Made by a program: the position numbers and the translations under genes | Notes under the pieces: model-generated | Seen by the model: the letters and a program-made list of their open reading frames with translations, nothing else | Told to the model about the DNA's origin: nothing | Databases searched by the model: none | Assembly: GCF_028128615.1 (NCBI RefSeq) | Contig: NZ_AMDP01000002.1 | Span: forward strand, 1 to 64,000 | Direction: 5' to 3' | Origin: Enterococcus sp. 5H | GTDB lineage: Bacteria > Bacillota > Bacilli > Lactobacillales > Enterococcaceae | DNA: 64,000 nt | In this document: positions 26,369-34,327 of the stretch, piece after piece | Position numbering within the stretch: position 1 is the stretch's first letter | How the letters are laid out: each line of letters begins with the position of its first letter

Positions 26369-27642
26369 AAAGTGGTGAGAAGGTTGTTTTTGAAAATGGT
26401 AAGTTAGTTGTACCCGATTATCCGGTTATTCCATTTATTGAAGGAGATGGAATTGGACCAGAAATATGGCAGGCAGCAAAAAATGTTTTTGATGCGGCAG
26501 TAGAAAAGTCATATGGAGGAAAACGCAAAGTTATCTGGAAAGAAATTTTGGCTGGAGAAAAAGCGTTCAATCAAACTGGTAACTGGCTGCCGGATGAAAC
26601 ACTGGAGAACATAAAAAGTCATTTGATTGCAATTAAAGGTCCATTGACCACACCGATCGGCGGGGGTATCCGTTCCTTGAATGTTGCCCTTAGACAAGAG
26701 TTAGATTTGTATATCTGTTTTCGCCCAGTACGCTATTTTGAAGGCGTGCCTTCCCCATTAAAACATCCTGAAAAAACAGATATGCTTATCTTTCGTGAAA
26801 ATACAGAAGACATTTATGCGGGAATTGAATTTCCAGCGGAGAGTATTGAAGCAGAAAAAGTGATTGCATATTTAAAAGCAGAATTTGGTGTCGAAAAAAT
26901 CAGATTCCCAAAAACATCTGCCATCGGTATTAAACCAGTTTCCAAAGATGGAACAGAACGACTGGTTCGCGGAGCAATTGAACATGCTCTATCAAATAAT
27001 CGTGAATCAGTCACTCTTGTCCATAAAGGCAATATCATGAAATTTACAGAAGGTGGCTTTAAAAAGTGGGGTTATGCTTTAGCTGACCGAGAATTTGGTG
27101 ATAGAACTTTTACATGGGAAAAATATAATAAAATTAAGACTGAAAAAGGTAAAGAAGAAGCTGAGTACCAACTTGAACAAGCGAAAAAAGACGGAAAATT
27201 AATTATCAAAGATCGGATCGCTGATATTTTTCTTCAGGATATATTACTGCACCCAGAAGACTATGATGTGATTGCTACTTTAAACCTAAATGGTGATTAT
27301 ATTTCAGATGCGTTAGCTGCACAAGTGGGCGGAATTGGGATTGCCCCTGGCGCTAATTTGAACTTGCAAACAGGTCACGGTATTTTTGAAGCTACCCATG
27401 GAACCGCACCAGAATTTGCAGGTTTGAATCAGCTTAATCCATCTTCATTATTACTGTCTGGGGCATTAATGTTTAATTATATAGGCTGGCAAGAAGTAGG
27501 GCAATTAATCGTTGAAAATATTGAGTCCGCTATAGCAAATAAAACCGTAACAAAAGATTTTTACGAGCAGATGCATGATGCAAATTTATTAAGTTGTTCA
27601 AGTTTTGGTGAAGAATTGGTTCGATTGATTAAAGAAAATTGA
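26365..27642 (+). CDS. icd: Isocitrate dehydrogenase
   Basis: This 425-aa enzyme is of the Escherichia/Bacillus Icd class. It shows [12 protein letters not shown] near residue 24, the substrate loop [20 protein letters not shown] near 100-120, [12 protein letters not shown], the Mg2+-binding [18 protein letters not shown] and HGTAPEFAG. It oxidatively decarboxylates isocitrate to 2-oxoglutarate, the carbon skeleton of glutamate; cofactor choice (probably NADP) cannot be read with certainty. Coupled to citZ by an ATGA overlap. Confidence 0.94.
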   Translation: MKSGEKVVFENGKLVVPDYPVIPFIEGDGIGPEIWQAAKNVFDAAVEKSYGGKRKVIWKEILAGEKAFNQTGNWLPDETLENIKSHLIAIKGPLTTPIGGGIRSLNVALRQELDLYICFRPVRYFEGVPSPLKHPEKTDMLIFRENTEDIYAGIEFPAESIEAEKVIAYLKAEFGVEKIRFPKTSAIGIKPVSKDGTERLVRGAIEHALSNNRESVTLVHKGNIMKFTEGGFKKWGYALADREFGDRTFTWEKYNKIKTEKGKEEAEYQLEQAKKDGKLIIKDRIADIFLQDILLHPEDYDVIATLNLNGDYISDALAAQVGGIGIAPGANLNLQTGHGIFEATHGTAPEFAGLNQLNPSSLLLSGALMFNYIGWQEVGQLIVENIESAIANKTVTKDFYEQMHDANLLSCSSFGEELVRLIKEN

Positions 27643-27684
27643 AAAAGCTGAGTTCAGGATAATTGCATCCTGAACTCAGCTTTT
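27643..27684 (+). terminator. Terminator of the acnA-citZ-icd operon
   Basis: AAAAGCTGAGTTCAGGAT pairs perfectly with ATCCTGAACTCAGCTTTT around a 6-nt loop, starting directly after the icd stop. Confidence 0.9.
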
Positions 27685-27694
27685 ATTAAATAAA

Positions 27695-27722
27695 AAAACC
27701 TGACGATTAATCGTCAGGTTTT
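27695..27722 (-). terminator. Terminator of the cold-shock gene
   Basis: This is a perfect palindrome, AAAACCTGACGATT and its reverse complement. On the minus strand it follows the csp stop and ends in a T run. It also lies convergent to icd. Confidence 0.85.
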
Positions 27723-27740
27723 GAGAATACTAAAGTTAAA

Positions 27741-27941
27741 TTAAGCTTTGTTAACGTTAGTAGCTTGAGGTCCGCGTTGGCCTTCTTCAACGTCGAAAGT
27801 CACTGCTTGACCTTCTTCTAAAGTTTTGAATCCGTCGCCTTGGATAGCTGAGAAATGTACGAATACATCATTACCGTTTTCTGCAGTGATAAATCCAAAA
27901 CCTTTGTCTGAGTTAAACCATTTTACTGTACCTGTTTCCAT
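27741..27941 (-). CDS. csp: Cold-shock protein (CspA family)
   Basis: This 66-aa OB-fold RNA chaperone has the two RNP motifs KGFGFI (about 16-21) and VFVHF (about 28-32), and the usual MxTGTVKWF start. ATG 27941 follows AGGAGG. The reading frame continues 13 codons upstream, but that form would start without a ribosome site. The long upstream stretch to about 28060, with a -10-like TATAGT on the minus strand, suggests the long 5' UTR typical of csp genes, usually a temperature-responsive structure. Confidence 0.95.
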   Translation of the reverse strand: METGTVKWFNSDKGFGFITAENGNDVFVHFSAIQGDGFKTLEEGQAVTFDVEEGQRGPQATNVNKA

Positions 27942-28135
27942 AATAAAAATCCTCCTTGTGTCTAAACACGTATTTTGCAATTACTTGAAAGGTGAAAATG
28001 TGGAAGATGTTTATTTGAAACAGCTACACATATATTACCGAACAAAAACTACTCTCTTACTATAGCATATTCTGGAATGTTTGCATAGTGATAACCCTTT
28101 AATAAATAAAGAATTTGTTAAGAAAAAAAGATTAA

Positions 28136-28396
28136 TTGTCACAAAAAATTTATTTCTGTTATAGTATAGATGTATTGAGCATTAAATATGAAAGTAATGA
28201 CAGAGTTATATCGCAGAAATCTATTCCGAAGGCGCAGTCTTGGAACTGCATAGATTTGAAAGTAGGAAGGGTTCAAATTGTTTAGATGAGAATGGTTTTG
28301 TCTCTACTAATAGATAGTTTTACATGGTTTTTAGCTAATAAAATATTTAATCAACTTAATTAAAGAGCCGCCCAACAATGATTGTTGGCGGCTCTT
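28136..28396 (+). ncRNA. Candidate free-standing structured RNA
   Basis: A plus-strand promoter is seen as TTGTCA (28136-28141) and TATAGT (28160-28165), 18 bp apart, with no ORF downstream. The transcript (about 28172-28396) has a closing stem ATTAAATAT (28181-28189) with ATATTTAAT (28343-28351), and an internal hairpin AAATCTAT...ATAGATTT that encloses GCAGT-CTTGGA-ACTGC and a bulged CCGAAGGC. A GC-rich hairpin (28363-28396) closes the region. It is not recognisable to me as tmRNA, RNase P, SRP RNA or a known riboswitch. The final hairpin also serves the opposing gene, and its T run is better on that strand. Confidence 0.5.
28363..28396 (-). terminator. GC-rich terminator of the baeRF gene
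   Basis: AAGAGCCGCC...GGCGGCTCTT with an inner CAACAAT/ATTGTTG pairing. On the minus strand it follows the stop at 28410 and runs into CTCTTTAATT. It may also stop the candidate RNA on the plus strand. Confidence 0.8.
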
Positions 28397-28409
28397 GTCC
28401 ATTGTCCGA

Positions 28410-29540
28410 TTAATAACGAAGAATCGCTACTAACGTTTTTTCATCGGGAGAAGCTTTTTGATCTAATACAAAGACTTTTCCACCAGTTGTTAAAACAGTA
28501 TTTGTAACTTTGTTTAAGACTTTTCTGCGGTCAAATTCTTCATTAGACATTTCTGTTGCTTCGTCAATTAAATTGGCAGTAGAAATAAATAAATGTGAAA
28601 TTTTTCCTTCTTCAGCTGCTGGAACAATGTCAGTAAATTGGTCAGCGAATTTTTTATCTAGTAAACGGTTGTAACTGTTTGTTTCAATTTCTTCCAATGT
28701 GGAATTGATTTTTTCAACGCCTTTTTCAATATCCTTAAATGATACTTGTGCTGGAGAAGATGTTACACTGGCATCATCTTTCAAATAGGGATTTTTAGCT
28801 AGTTTTTTAAATAATGTTTGGTTTTCAGGTAATGCATATAGACGTATCGGTAAATTGTCCGGATTTGCAAAAGTATCTTTAAGATAACTGTCTATTGCTT
28901 GGTAGTAGTTCGTCCAATCAATTTTGACTTCTTCATCTTTTGTATTAACACCATGATAGGCCACCCCTTCTTTGGAAGAACCGTTATAACCTGTTCCACC
29001 TTGAATAGAATAGTTCATACTGCCACCTGTTAACTCATCACCTAGTGTACTAACCAAATCAGTTGGCGCATCTTTCGGTAGGTCTAGCAGTCTTACCGAA
29101 TTATTTTCAACCAGATAGAGCTTCATTGAATCGCGATTCAATGCCATCAAATAATAATTATAGTTAAATTGATTGTTTTTTATAATTCCTAATAAATAAG
29201 GTTGGTCATCAACATAATACTGATCGCCAACTGGAACATGTAATCGATGAATAAAAATATCGTTTTCGCTAAGTATGATAGACACACTCTTTGTTGCATT
29301 TCGCCAGAATGAAGCATCTGCAAGCAGCACATCAATTTTATCTTGAAAAGGTGCCCAAGATAAATCTGTATACTTTTTTTCAAAGCGAATTTTAGCAGCT
29401 TTACCAGAATTTTTAAATGCAAGAGAGTCTTTTTCAACATCTTGGTGAGCGACATGTGTGTTTAGAATAAATGTTACAAAGGGACCTTGGACTTCGTCAG
29501 AGAACAGAACAGATACATTGTCTTTTTCTTGATCTAACAT
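28410..29540 (-). CDS. baeRF-family (bacterial archaeo-eukaryotic release factor-like) protein
   Basis: This 376-aa cytosolic protein has the N-terminal layout of baeRF family proteins: FVTFILNTHVAHQDVEKDSLAFKN (about 21-44) and later segments SVSIILSENDIFIHRLHVP and NNQFNYNYYLMALNRDSMKLYLVENN. The C-terminal third (VPAAEEGKISHLFIST...GGKVFVLDQ) follows the eRF1 domain-3 pattern. Members are predicted to act on stalled or hibernating ribosomes, mostly without experiment. It is a single-gene transcript with AGGAGG at the start. The family call is good; the function is inferred. Confidence 0.75.
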   Translation of the reverse strand: MLDQEKDNVSVLFSDEVQGPFVTFILNTHVAHQDVEKDSLAFKNSGKAAKIRFEKKYTDLSWAPFQDKIDVLLADASFWRNATKSVSIILSENDIFIHRLHVPVGDQYYVDDQPYLLGIIKNNQFNYNYYLMALNRDSMKLYLVENNSVRLLDLPKDAPTDLVSTLGDELTGGSMNYSIQGGTGYNGSSKEGVAYHGVNTKDEEVKIDWTNYYQAIDSYLKDTFANPDNLPIRLYALPENQTLFKKLAKNPYLKDDASVTSSPAQVSFKDIEKGVEKINSTLEEIETNSYNRLLDKKFADQFTDIVPAAEEGKISHLFISTANLIDEATEMSNEEFDRRKVLNKVTNTVLTTGGKVFVLDQKASPDEKTLVAILRY

Positions 29541-29722
29541 AATACATTCCTCCTAAATTGAAACATTTCCTTACTACTAATAAAAGTGTAGCACAGGCAG
29601 AAAAATGTTGGAACTAAAATGGTTTGAAAGTGAAGGAACTTTATAAAGATTTATATGAGTAATTCCTCATAGTTTTTTTATGAAATACAAAATGGCTATT
29701 CATTTCTATTTTAAGTAGTGAT

Positions 29723-29834
29723 GGTAGTATGTCTTCATGCCAATTATCCCGAATTGGTTTTTCATACTTACTCCTACCAAGAGTAAATAACAACCTTCAT
29801 TTCCACCACGTGCGACGGCAGTGGTGGTTTTTTT
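29723..29834 (+). ncRNA. Candidate small RNA with nested hairpin and terminator
   Basis: A nested stem is visible: GGTAG (29723) with CTACC (29774), TATG with CATA, and CCAATT (29740-29745) with AATTGG (29752-29757). Twenty-five bases later CCACCAC (29803-29809) pairs with GTGGTGG (29821-29827), followed by seven T. No coding frame feeds this plus-strand terminator, and I cannot identify a convincing promoter. Confidence 0.35.
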
Positions 29835-30168
29835 ATGTTTTTAAAGCTAATTATGACGATTTTCATTTATAATCAGCATTTTCACAGCTGATTATACGTA
29901 TCTAATACTGAGACGATTTTCTTCTGACCTAAGTGTTTGATACATATTTATTTTGAGAGCTTAGGGATAAAATTACAGTGCAAAAATTAAATTACTTGGA
30001 TGAATGTTCAATCCAATATTTATACCGATTTCTGTACTTACCATTAAGGTTGTTGTAACTAATTGATATAGGTCAGTCACCATCTGTCATTACTAAAAAG
30101 TGCTTAAAAACACCTCCATATTTGGTTTTAATGTTTTTTACTATGCCCCAAAAATCAAACAAATAAAA

Positions 30169-30212
30169 CCTCTATACATCAACATAATTACTGTTAATGT
30201 ACAGAGGTTGGG
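30169..30212 (-). terminator. Terminator of the secreted Ig-like protein gene
   Basis: CCTCTATACATCAACA (30169-30184) pairs with TGTTAATGTACAGAGG (30192-30207) at 14 of 16 positions. On the minus strand it is followed by TTTTATTTG. Confidence 0.75.
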
Positions 30213-30264
30213 GAAATAATTTAAATTTTACCACTACAACTTATAAATAATCCTTTGTACTAGT

Positions 30265-31779
30265 TTAGTAAGATACACTATAATTAGTTTTTTTATGCCC
30301 AAAAATCAATTTATTAGGATTGTTGGTTTGAGTTAAGTTTTTCGTATCTTTAAAAGCACTCACAATAGGCTTATAGTTTGTTACTTTAGAGTCTGAGCTT
30401 CCAAAAGCAATAACGGATACATCGTTCGTTTTATTTACAGGTGTTTTCAACCAAGCACTTAAGAAAGTACCACCAAAAGAACTGTTAACTTCAAGATTGT
30501 ATTGGAATGATAATTTAAAACCTTTGTATTCTGTACCATCAAATACGCGATTTTCCAAATCGGTCAAAATAACTTTATCTGGATCCAGATTAGTTATCTG
30601 AACTAAAGGAGCCCAATCAGTGCCATTCCCCATAGTGAATGAAGCAATTTCCATATCTTTTTGATAATAGAAATAAAATTCAGGCTTGATCCATTCGGCT
30701 GTAGGGATTGTTTCAGAACCTAAACCAAATTCATCTTTAAAACCATAATTTCTAAACGAAGTTTGGAATCCAACATTTTCACCAGGAGTAGCACTTAATT
30801 TATCTGAGTATTGACCGATAAATGGTCTTGAGAAACCGTTTGGATTAATGGTAACATTGAAACGGCCGATCCCTGCACCAGCGGCATTTAGCACAGCAAT
30901 TTTTACATCATCGTCTAGTGATTTGATTGTTTTAGCAGATAGGCTAAATGTGCCATCAGCTTTTAAATTTAAAGCATTTCCCTGACGTCGATTATTGACA
31001 TAGAGAATAACTTTAGCTGCACCTTCACCATTAACAGTGCCTTCAATTAATCGATTACCAAAAGTAAAATCTTTTAGTTGCATATCTAATTTGATCGGAT
31101 TCACATTTACTGTAATACGTTTTAACTCTTTTCCGGAATCGTCGTAACCAATTACTTCAACAATGTCATCTAAAAATAGAATAGATTGTTTAGCATCTAA
31201 GGTAAACTGTTCATCAAAATCAACAACTTGCTGGTCAATAACGCTACCGTTCAATGCTAGTTCAACAATTGCTATATCAGAATCAGCATTTCCAGTTACA
31301 ACTTGATCTTTCATCAGAGTAAACTCATTTGCGATTAGTGTATATGAACCTTCTTGCAATACACATTCCGCTTCATCAACAATTTCTTTGGATTTTGTTA
31401 ATCCGACTACTTTGACTTTGTCATTCAAAGAATGAATACTATCGTTGATCGGTAATTCAAAGAAAAAGTTACCTTGATCCGGCACATTATCAATCACTTT
31501 GTTTTCACTAATTAAGGTGCCTTTGACCCAAAGTTGTACATAGTAAATACCAGCCGTTCTATCAATAGTTCCAGAAACAAAAATATCTTGTTTTTCACCA
31601 ACATTGACTGCTTCACTCATAATTACTTCGCCATGATTTTTAAATGTTGCCATAGAGCTCACAGATGTTGCAGCATCTGCTTGTATTGTAGTTAGAGCTA
31701 GTCCGCCAGGTAAAACGATACTGCCTACGCTAAGACAAAAAACAGAATAAGCAGCCAAAACCAAATGTCCTTTTTTCAT
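30265..31779 (-). CDS. Secreted protein with bacterial Ig-like domains
   Basis: The 504-aa product begins with a Sec signal peptide (basic MKKGH, hydrophobic core to about residue 33, likely cleavage after QADA near 37). About three Ig-like beta-sandwich repeats follow (roughly 45-145, 150-230 and 235-315), each ending in a V-x-V-x-x or T-V-N-V-N-P strand. A different C-terminal domain (about 320-504) is rich in Trp, Phe and Asn. No LPXTG anchor, LysM or membrane anchor is present, so it is probably released or held non-covalently. No enzyme motif is visible. RBS AAGGAGATATT is good. Its job is unknown; a wall-contact role is a guess. Confidence 0.65.
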   Translation of the reverse strand: MKKGHLVLAAYSVFCLSVGSIVLPGGLALTTIQADAATSVSSMATFKNHGEVIMSEAVNVGEKQDIFVSGTIDRTAGIYYVQLWVKGTLISENKVIDNVPDQGNFFFELPINDSIHSLNDKVKVVGLTKSKEIVDEAECVLQEGSYTLIANEFTLMKDQVVTGNADSDIAIVELALNGSVIDQQVVDFDEQFTLDAKQSILFLDDIVEVIGYDDSGKELKRITVNVNPIKLDMQLKDFTFGNRLIEGTVNGEGAAKVILYVNNRRQGNALNLKADGTFSLSAKTIKSLDDDVKIAVLNAAGAGIGRFNVTINPNGFSRPFIGQYSDKLSATPGENVGFQTSFRNYGFKDEFGLGSETIPTAEWIKPEFYFYYQKDMEIASFTMGNGTDWAPLVQITNLDPDKVILTDLENRVFDGTEYKGFKLSFQYNLEVNSSFGGTFLSAWLKTPVNKTNDVSVIAFGSSDSKVTNYKPIVSAFKDTKNLTQTNNPNKLIFGHKKTNYSVSY

Positions 31780-31980
31780 AAATATCTCCTTTTGGTAATT
31801 TATTTATTACTTATTATAACATATGATTTTGTTTTATCTATTGAAGAAACTATTATAAAAAAATACTGTTGACAAAACTTTTAGAGTTTCATCGACAGTA
31901 TCAAATTTTAAATATACATAATAAACTTTTTTTATCAAAAGAGAAGTGATCTAAAGACCAAAAAATATTTTGGATTTTTT

Positions 31981-32658
31981 TTACAAGGCTTCGATAAATC
32001 GGTTTGTTTTGTAAAGTTTATTCTCCAAATTTGTACCGAGTTCGGTTGCACAATATTGTCCTTTACCACTAAATTTATACCGAATATTATCCGCATTTAT
32101 TTTTGCCGCGACAAAAGAGACACCGAAATTAGCCTGCATTGTCTGAATTAAACGGACATAAAGCGCACTTTCGGAAATGCCAAATTTACTAGAGAGCTGG
32201 GCTAAATTCCATCCTTGTTTCAAATAGCGGAACAAGACAATATCTGGTATTAAGATGGCAGATGCGCCAATATTTGCTTGAAACTCATGCAGAACTTCAT
32301 TATATGAGTAATGAAGACTGCGCTCGGTATCTGTAAAAATAGTGTTGTTTTCATTCATGTGGAACAAAAAATGAGTGATTTCATGGCTGATAGTAAAGTT
32401 TTTTCTTTTTTCACTCATATTTTGATTAAAACCAATTGTAGTTTCTAAGGGATCTTTGACAATCATACCCGAAATACGATCTCTTGCTACACCATCAAAA
32501 GGGAATCCACGCATTGAAACGCCTTTAGCTTTTACGAAATCCCAAATATACGAATACTCATAATCTTCATAACCGATAGCATTTGCAACCATAACTGCTG
32601 AAATATAATCATTTATTTTATCTGAAAAACTAAGATATTCATCAATTTGCTCTGTCAT
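31981..32658 (-). CDS. ImmA/IrrE-type metallopeptidase
   Basis: This 225-aa protein has the zinc protease motif SHEITHFLFH (HExxH) at about residues 107-116, with a downstream Glu in HEFQANIGASAIL that fits the third ligand. The C-terminal helices resemble other ImmA proteins. ATG 32658 is only 4 bases after the stop of the XRE gene, so the two are an operon; the longer form from 32697 would overlap it. ImmA proteases cleave their partner repressor and so trigger induction of integrative elements. Here the partner should be the XRE protein just upstream. Confidence 0.85.
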   Translation of the reverse strand: MTEQIDEYLSFSDKINDYISAVMVANAIGYEDYEYSYIWDFVKAKGVSMRGFPFDGVARDRISGMIVKDPLETTIGFNQNMSEKRKNFTISHEITHFLFHMNENNTIFTDTERSLHYSYNEVLHEFQANIGASAILIPDIVLFRYLKQGWNLAQLSSKFGISESALYVRLIQTMQANFGVSFVAAKINADNIRYKFSGKGQYCATELGTNLENKLYKTNRFIEAL

Positions 32659-32662
32659 CCAA

Positions 32663-33040
32663 TCACGCCTTGTCGTCTTGTTTTCGTTCACGTTCACGTT
32701 CGATTTCAGATCTTCTAAAACGTAAGAATCGATCTACTTCATCTTTTAATTCGTCTACTTCATCTTCTGATAGACCTTCAGTATTCATCCGAAACATAAT
32801 TTGAGAAGAAAGACTTTCTTCCTGAACAGTTCCTTCAATAGAAGTGTTACTTGATCTTCCTAATAAGTAATCAGTAGAAACATCGAAGTAATCAGCTACT
32901 TTTTGAATATTTTCAATTTTAGGAGAAGAAGTGTCCCAGCGCCGAATTTGACCATTAGAAATACCAACTTTACGTTCAATTTCTGCAAAAGTAACTTTTT
33001 TCTGGTCAGCCAGCTCTTTAATTCTGTTAGTTAAACTCAT
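32663..33040 (-). CDS. XRE-family (cI-like) repressor
   Basis: The 125-aa product has an N-terminal helix-turn-helix (about residues 4-60; VTFAEIERKVGISNGQIRRW as recognition segment) followed by DYFDVSTDYLLGR, the usual end of phage Cro/CI domains. A charged C-terminal tail is rich in Glu, Arg and Lys. ATG 33040 with AAAGG upstream is preferred over TTG 33049. It is paired with ImmA and divergent from a set of phage lysis genes. Palindromes between the divergent genes are its likely operators. Confidence 0.87.
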   Translation of the reverse strand: MSLTNRIKELADQKKVTFAEIERKVGISNGQIRRWDTSSPKIENIQKVADYFDVSTDYLLGRSSNTSIEGTVQEESLSSQIMFRMNTEGLSEDEVDELKDEVDRFLRFRRSEIERERERKQDDKA

Positions 33041-33078
33041 GTTTTTCAACCTTTCATAAGCTTAAATGAAAAAAACAT

Positions 33079-33142
33079 TAGCTTTTAAGCTATTTATTGT
33101 TGACAATTAGCTTTTAAGCTATTAATATAGTCTTATAAGCTA
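33079..33142. promoter_or_regulatory. Divergent operator region with three palindromes and a plus-strand promoter
   Basis: TAGCTTTTAAGCTA occurs twice (33079-33092 and 33108-33121), with 29 bp between equivalent bases. A third, imperfect copy TAGTCTTATAAGCTA lies at 33128-33142. Promoter TTGACA (33100-33105) and TAATAT (33123-33128) has a 17-bp spacer that contains the second palindrome, so repressor binding would block transcription toward 33316. Confidence 0.8.
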
Positions 33143-33315
33143 ATTTATCAGTGAATAGTTAATCAAGACTGTTCTATCTGCTATTTTCTAAAAAGAAATA
33201 GAGAATATTAGAAGAGAGCTTATTTAACTATACATATATAATAGCGTAGATGCTAATAACAGTCAATGTTTTTATCTTAATTGCTAATTTATTCTTAAAG
33301 AAAGGAGGAGAGTAT

Positions 33316-33621
33316 ATGAAAATAGTTTCTGAACGGAAAATGAAAAGTAAACTGTTAATCCATTATTTAAACTTAGCTGAACAAGGTGATTTAGAAGCTG
33401 AGAAAAAAGTAAAAGAGATCAGCCATTCAATTTTTCAAGAAGATGAACTTGAGCAAACAAACGATCAAATAATTACAGTAACTTTTCCTAGTGGTAAATG
33501 TAAAGAATATCAAAATATGAAAGAAGTTCAGTACAAATTTAATTTTTCTAGCGATCAATTATTTGACTATTTAGAAACAGGGAATAGTGATAAATATGGT
33601 CGAAAATACGAGTTTAAGTAA
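33316..33621 (+). CDS. Unknown small protein under the XRE-controlled promoter (101 aa)
   Basis: ATG 33316 follows AAAGGAGGAGAG. The 101-residue product is charged, with an N-terminal helical part (KMKSKLLIHYLNLAEQGDLEAEKKVKEIS) and a C-terminal half starting ITVTFPSGKCKEYQNMKEVQYKF, which may fold as a small beta-alpha unit. I do not recognise a family. It is the first gene behind the operator region and is followed within 36 bp by arpU, so it probably belongs to the lytic or regulatory branch of the element. Confidence 0.6.
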   Translation: MKIVSERKMKSKLLIHYLNLAEQGDLEAEKKVKEISHSIFQEDELEQTNDQIITVTFPSGKCKEYQNMKEVQYKFNFSSDQLFDYLETGNSDKYGRKYEFK

Positions 33622-33656
33622 TACCGAGTTGCTAAAAAAATAAAAGGAGTCGATAT

Positions 33657-34079
33657 ATGATGTTGTTATTTCCAGAAGTTGATAGAAAGAAAACGAAAAA
33701 ACAAGCGCATGAACTATTGAATAATTATAGGGCATTAGCAAGAATCGCAGGAAGAAATCATATTCCAAAAATCACTACAACATATTTTTTTGAAATGGAA
33801 AATATCAGCCGCAAAGTTGAACAAACTAATACAACTATCCTGAATCGAAAAGCATTAGCAGAAAATGAACTATGTAAAATAATGGAAGCAATGAACCAAT
33901 TAGATAGTTATGATCGCGAATTGTTATATGACAAATATATGGATCGCAGCTACACAACGAATATTGCTATTTATATGAAACATCATATGAGTGAGAGTAA
34001 ATTTTATCGGGAAATAGACAAAGCCCTGATTCGATTTGCTGAAGCATATGAAAACGGAGAGCTCTTAATAGAAAAGTGA
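33657..34079 (+). CDS. arpU: ArpU-family late transcription regulator
   Basis: This 140-aa protein matches the ArpU/RinA-type phage regulators: LFPEVDRKKTKKQAHELLNNYRALARIAG at the start, a central charged helix, and a C-terminal sigma-like HTH with LYDKYMDRSYTTNIAIYM...SKFYREIDKALIRFAEAY. ArpU was named for control of muramidase export in Enterococcus and is found before packaging and lysis genes in phages, where it switches on late transcription. Here the next genes are a holin and lysin, with an inverted repeat between. RBS AAAAGGAG. Confidence 0.82.
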   Translation: MMLLFPEVDRKKTKKQAHELLNNYRALARIAGRNHIPKITTTYFFEMENISRKVEQTNTTILNRKALAENELCKIMEAMNQLDSYDRELLYDKYMDRSYTTNIAIYMKHHMSESKFYREIDKALIRFAEAYENGELLIEK

Positions 34080-34138
34080 CGAATTATTGGGAGGAATTTG
34101 AGTCTTCAATTAACTGGAATCATCGTAAAATGTAATCA

Positions 34139-34199
34139 CTTAGTAGTTAAAAGCTGTTCAATCATAACGTGAAATCGACATTTCTATTTAACTACTAAG
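34139..34199. promoter_or_regulatory. 13-bp perfect inverted repeat between arpU and holin
   Basis: CTTAGTAGTTAAA (34139-34151) and TTTAACTACTAAG (34187-34199) are perfect inverted copies 35 bp apart. No T run follows, so a terminator is unlikely. The position, after arpU and before the lysis genes, suggests an ArpU-responsive late operator. Confidence 0.55.
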
Positions 34200-34327
34200 C
34201 ATTTAATAAAAAAGGAGGTGCTGAGGAGTAATTTTGATTCTTGATTTATTCAATAATAAGTCAACAACAACAACTATTGAAATTTTTCAACAAAAAATAT
34301 AGGAAAAGAAAAGGGGTTATTACTAAA

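Larger units (their letters stand above)
29541..30264. other. 724-bp gene-free interval
   Basis: It contains the baeRF upstream region (to about 29640), a candidate structured RNA with terminator (29723-29834), and the terminator of the secreted protein gene (30169-30207). Between 29840 and 30165 I find only AT-rich sequence with stops in all frames and no clear signal. Confidence 0.6.

Noticed and set aside
28172-28396. tmRNA, RNase P RNA, SRP RNA or a known riboswitch at this RNA candidate
   Set aside because: No tag-peptide frame, no GAGGAAAGTCC-type core, no SRP loop, and no aptamer that I recognise; there is also no gene in the same direction within reach.
33250-33315. Upstream extension of the 101-aa gene at 33316
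   Set aside because: The extension adds a hydrophobic leader, but the strong AAAGGAGGAG site lies directly before 33316 and none before 33250.
34234-34302. 22-codon TTG-started ORF before the second holin (MILDLFNNKS...)
   Set aside because: It has a plausible AGGAG upstream, but it is Thr/Gln-rich, unlike known phage proteins, and probably a decayed remnant; support is too weak to list as a gene.
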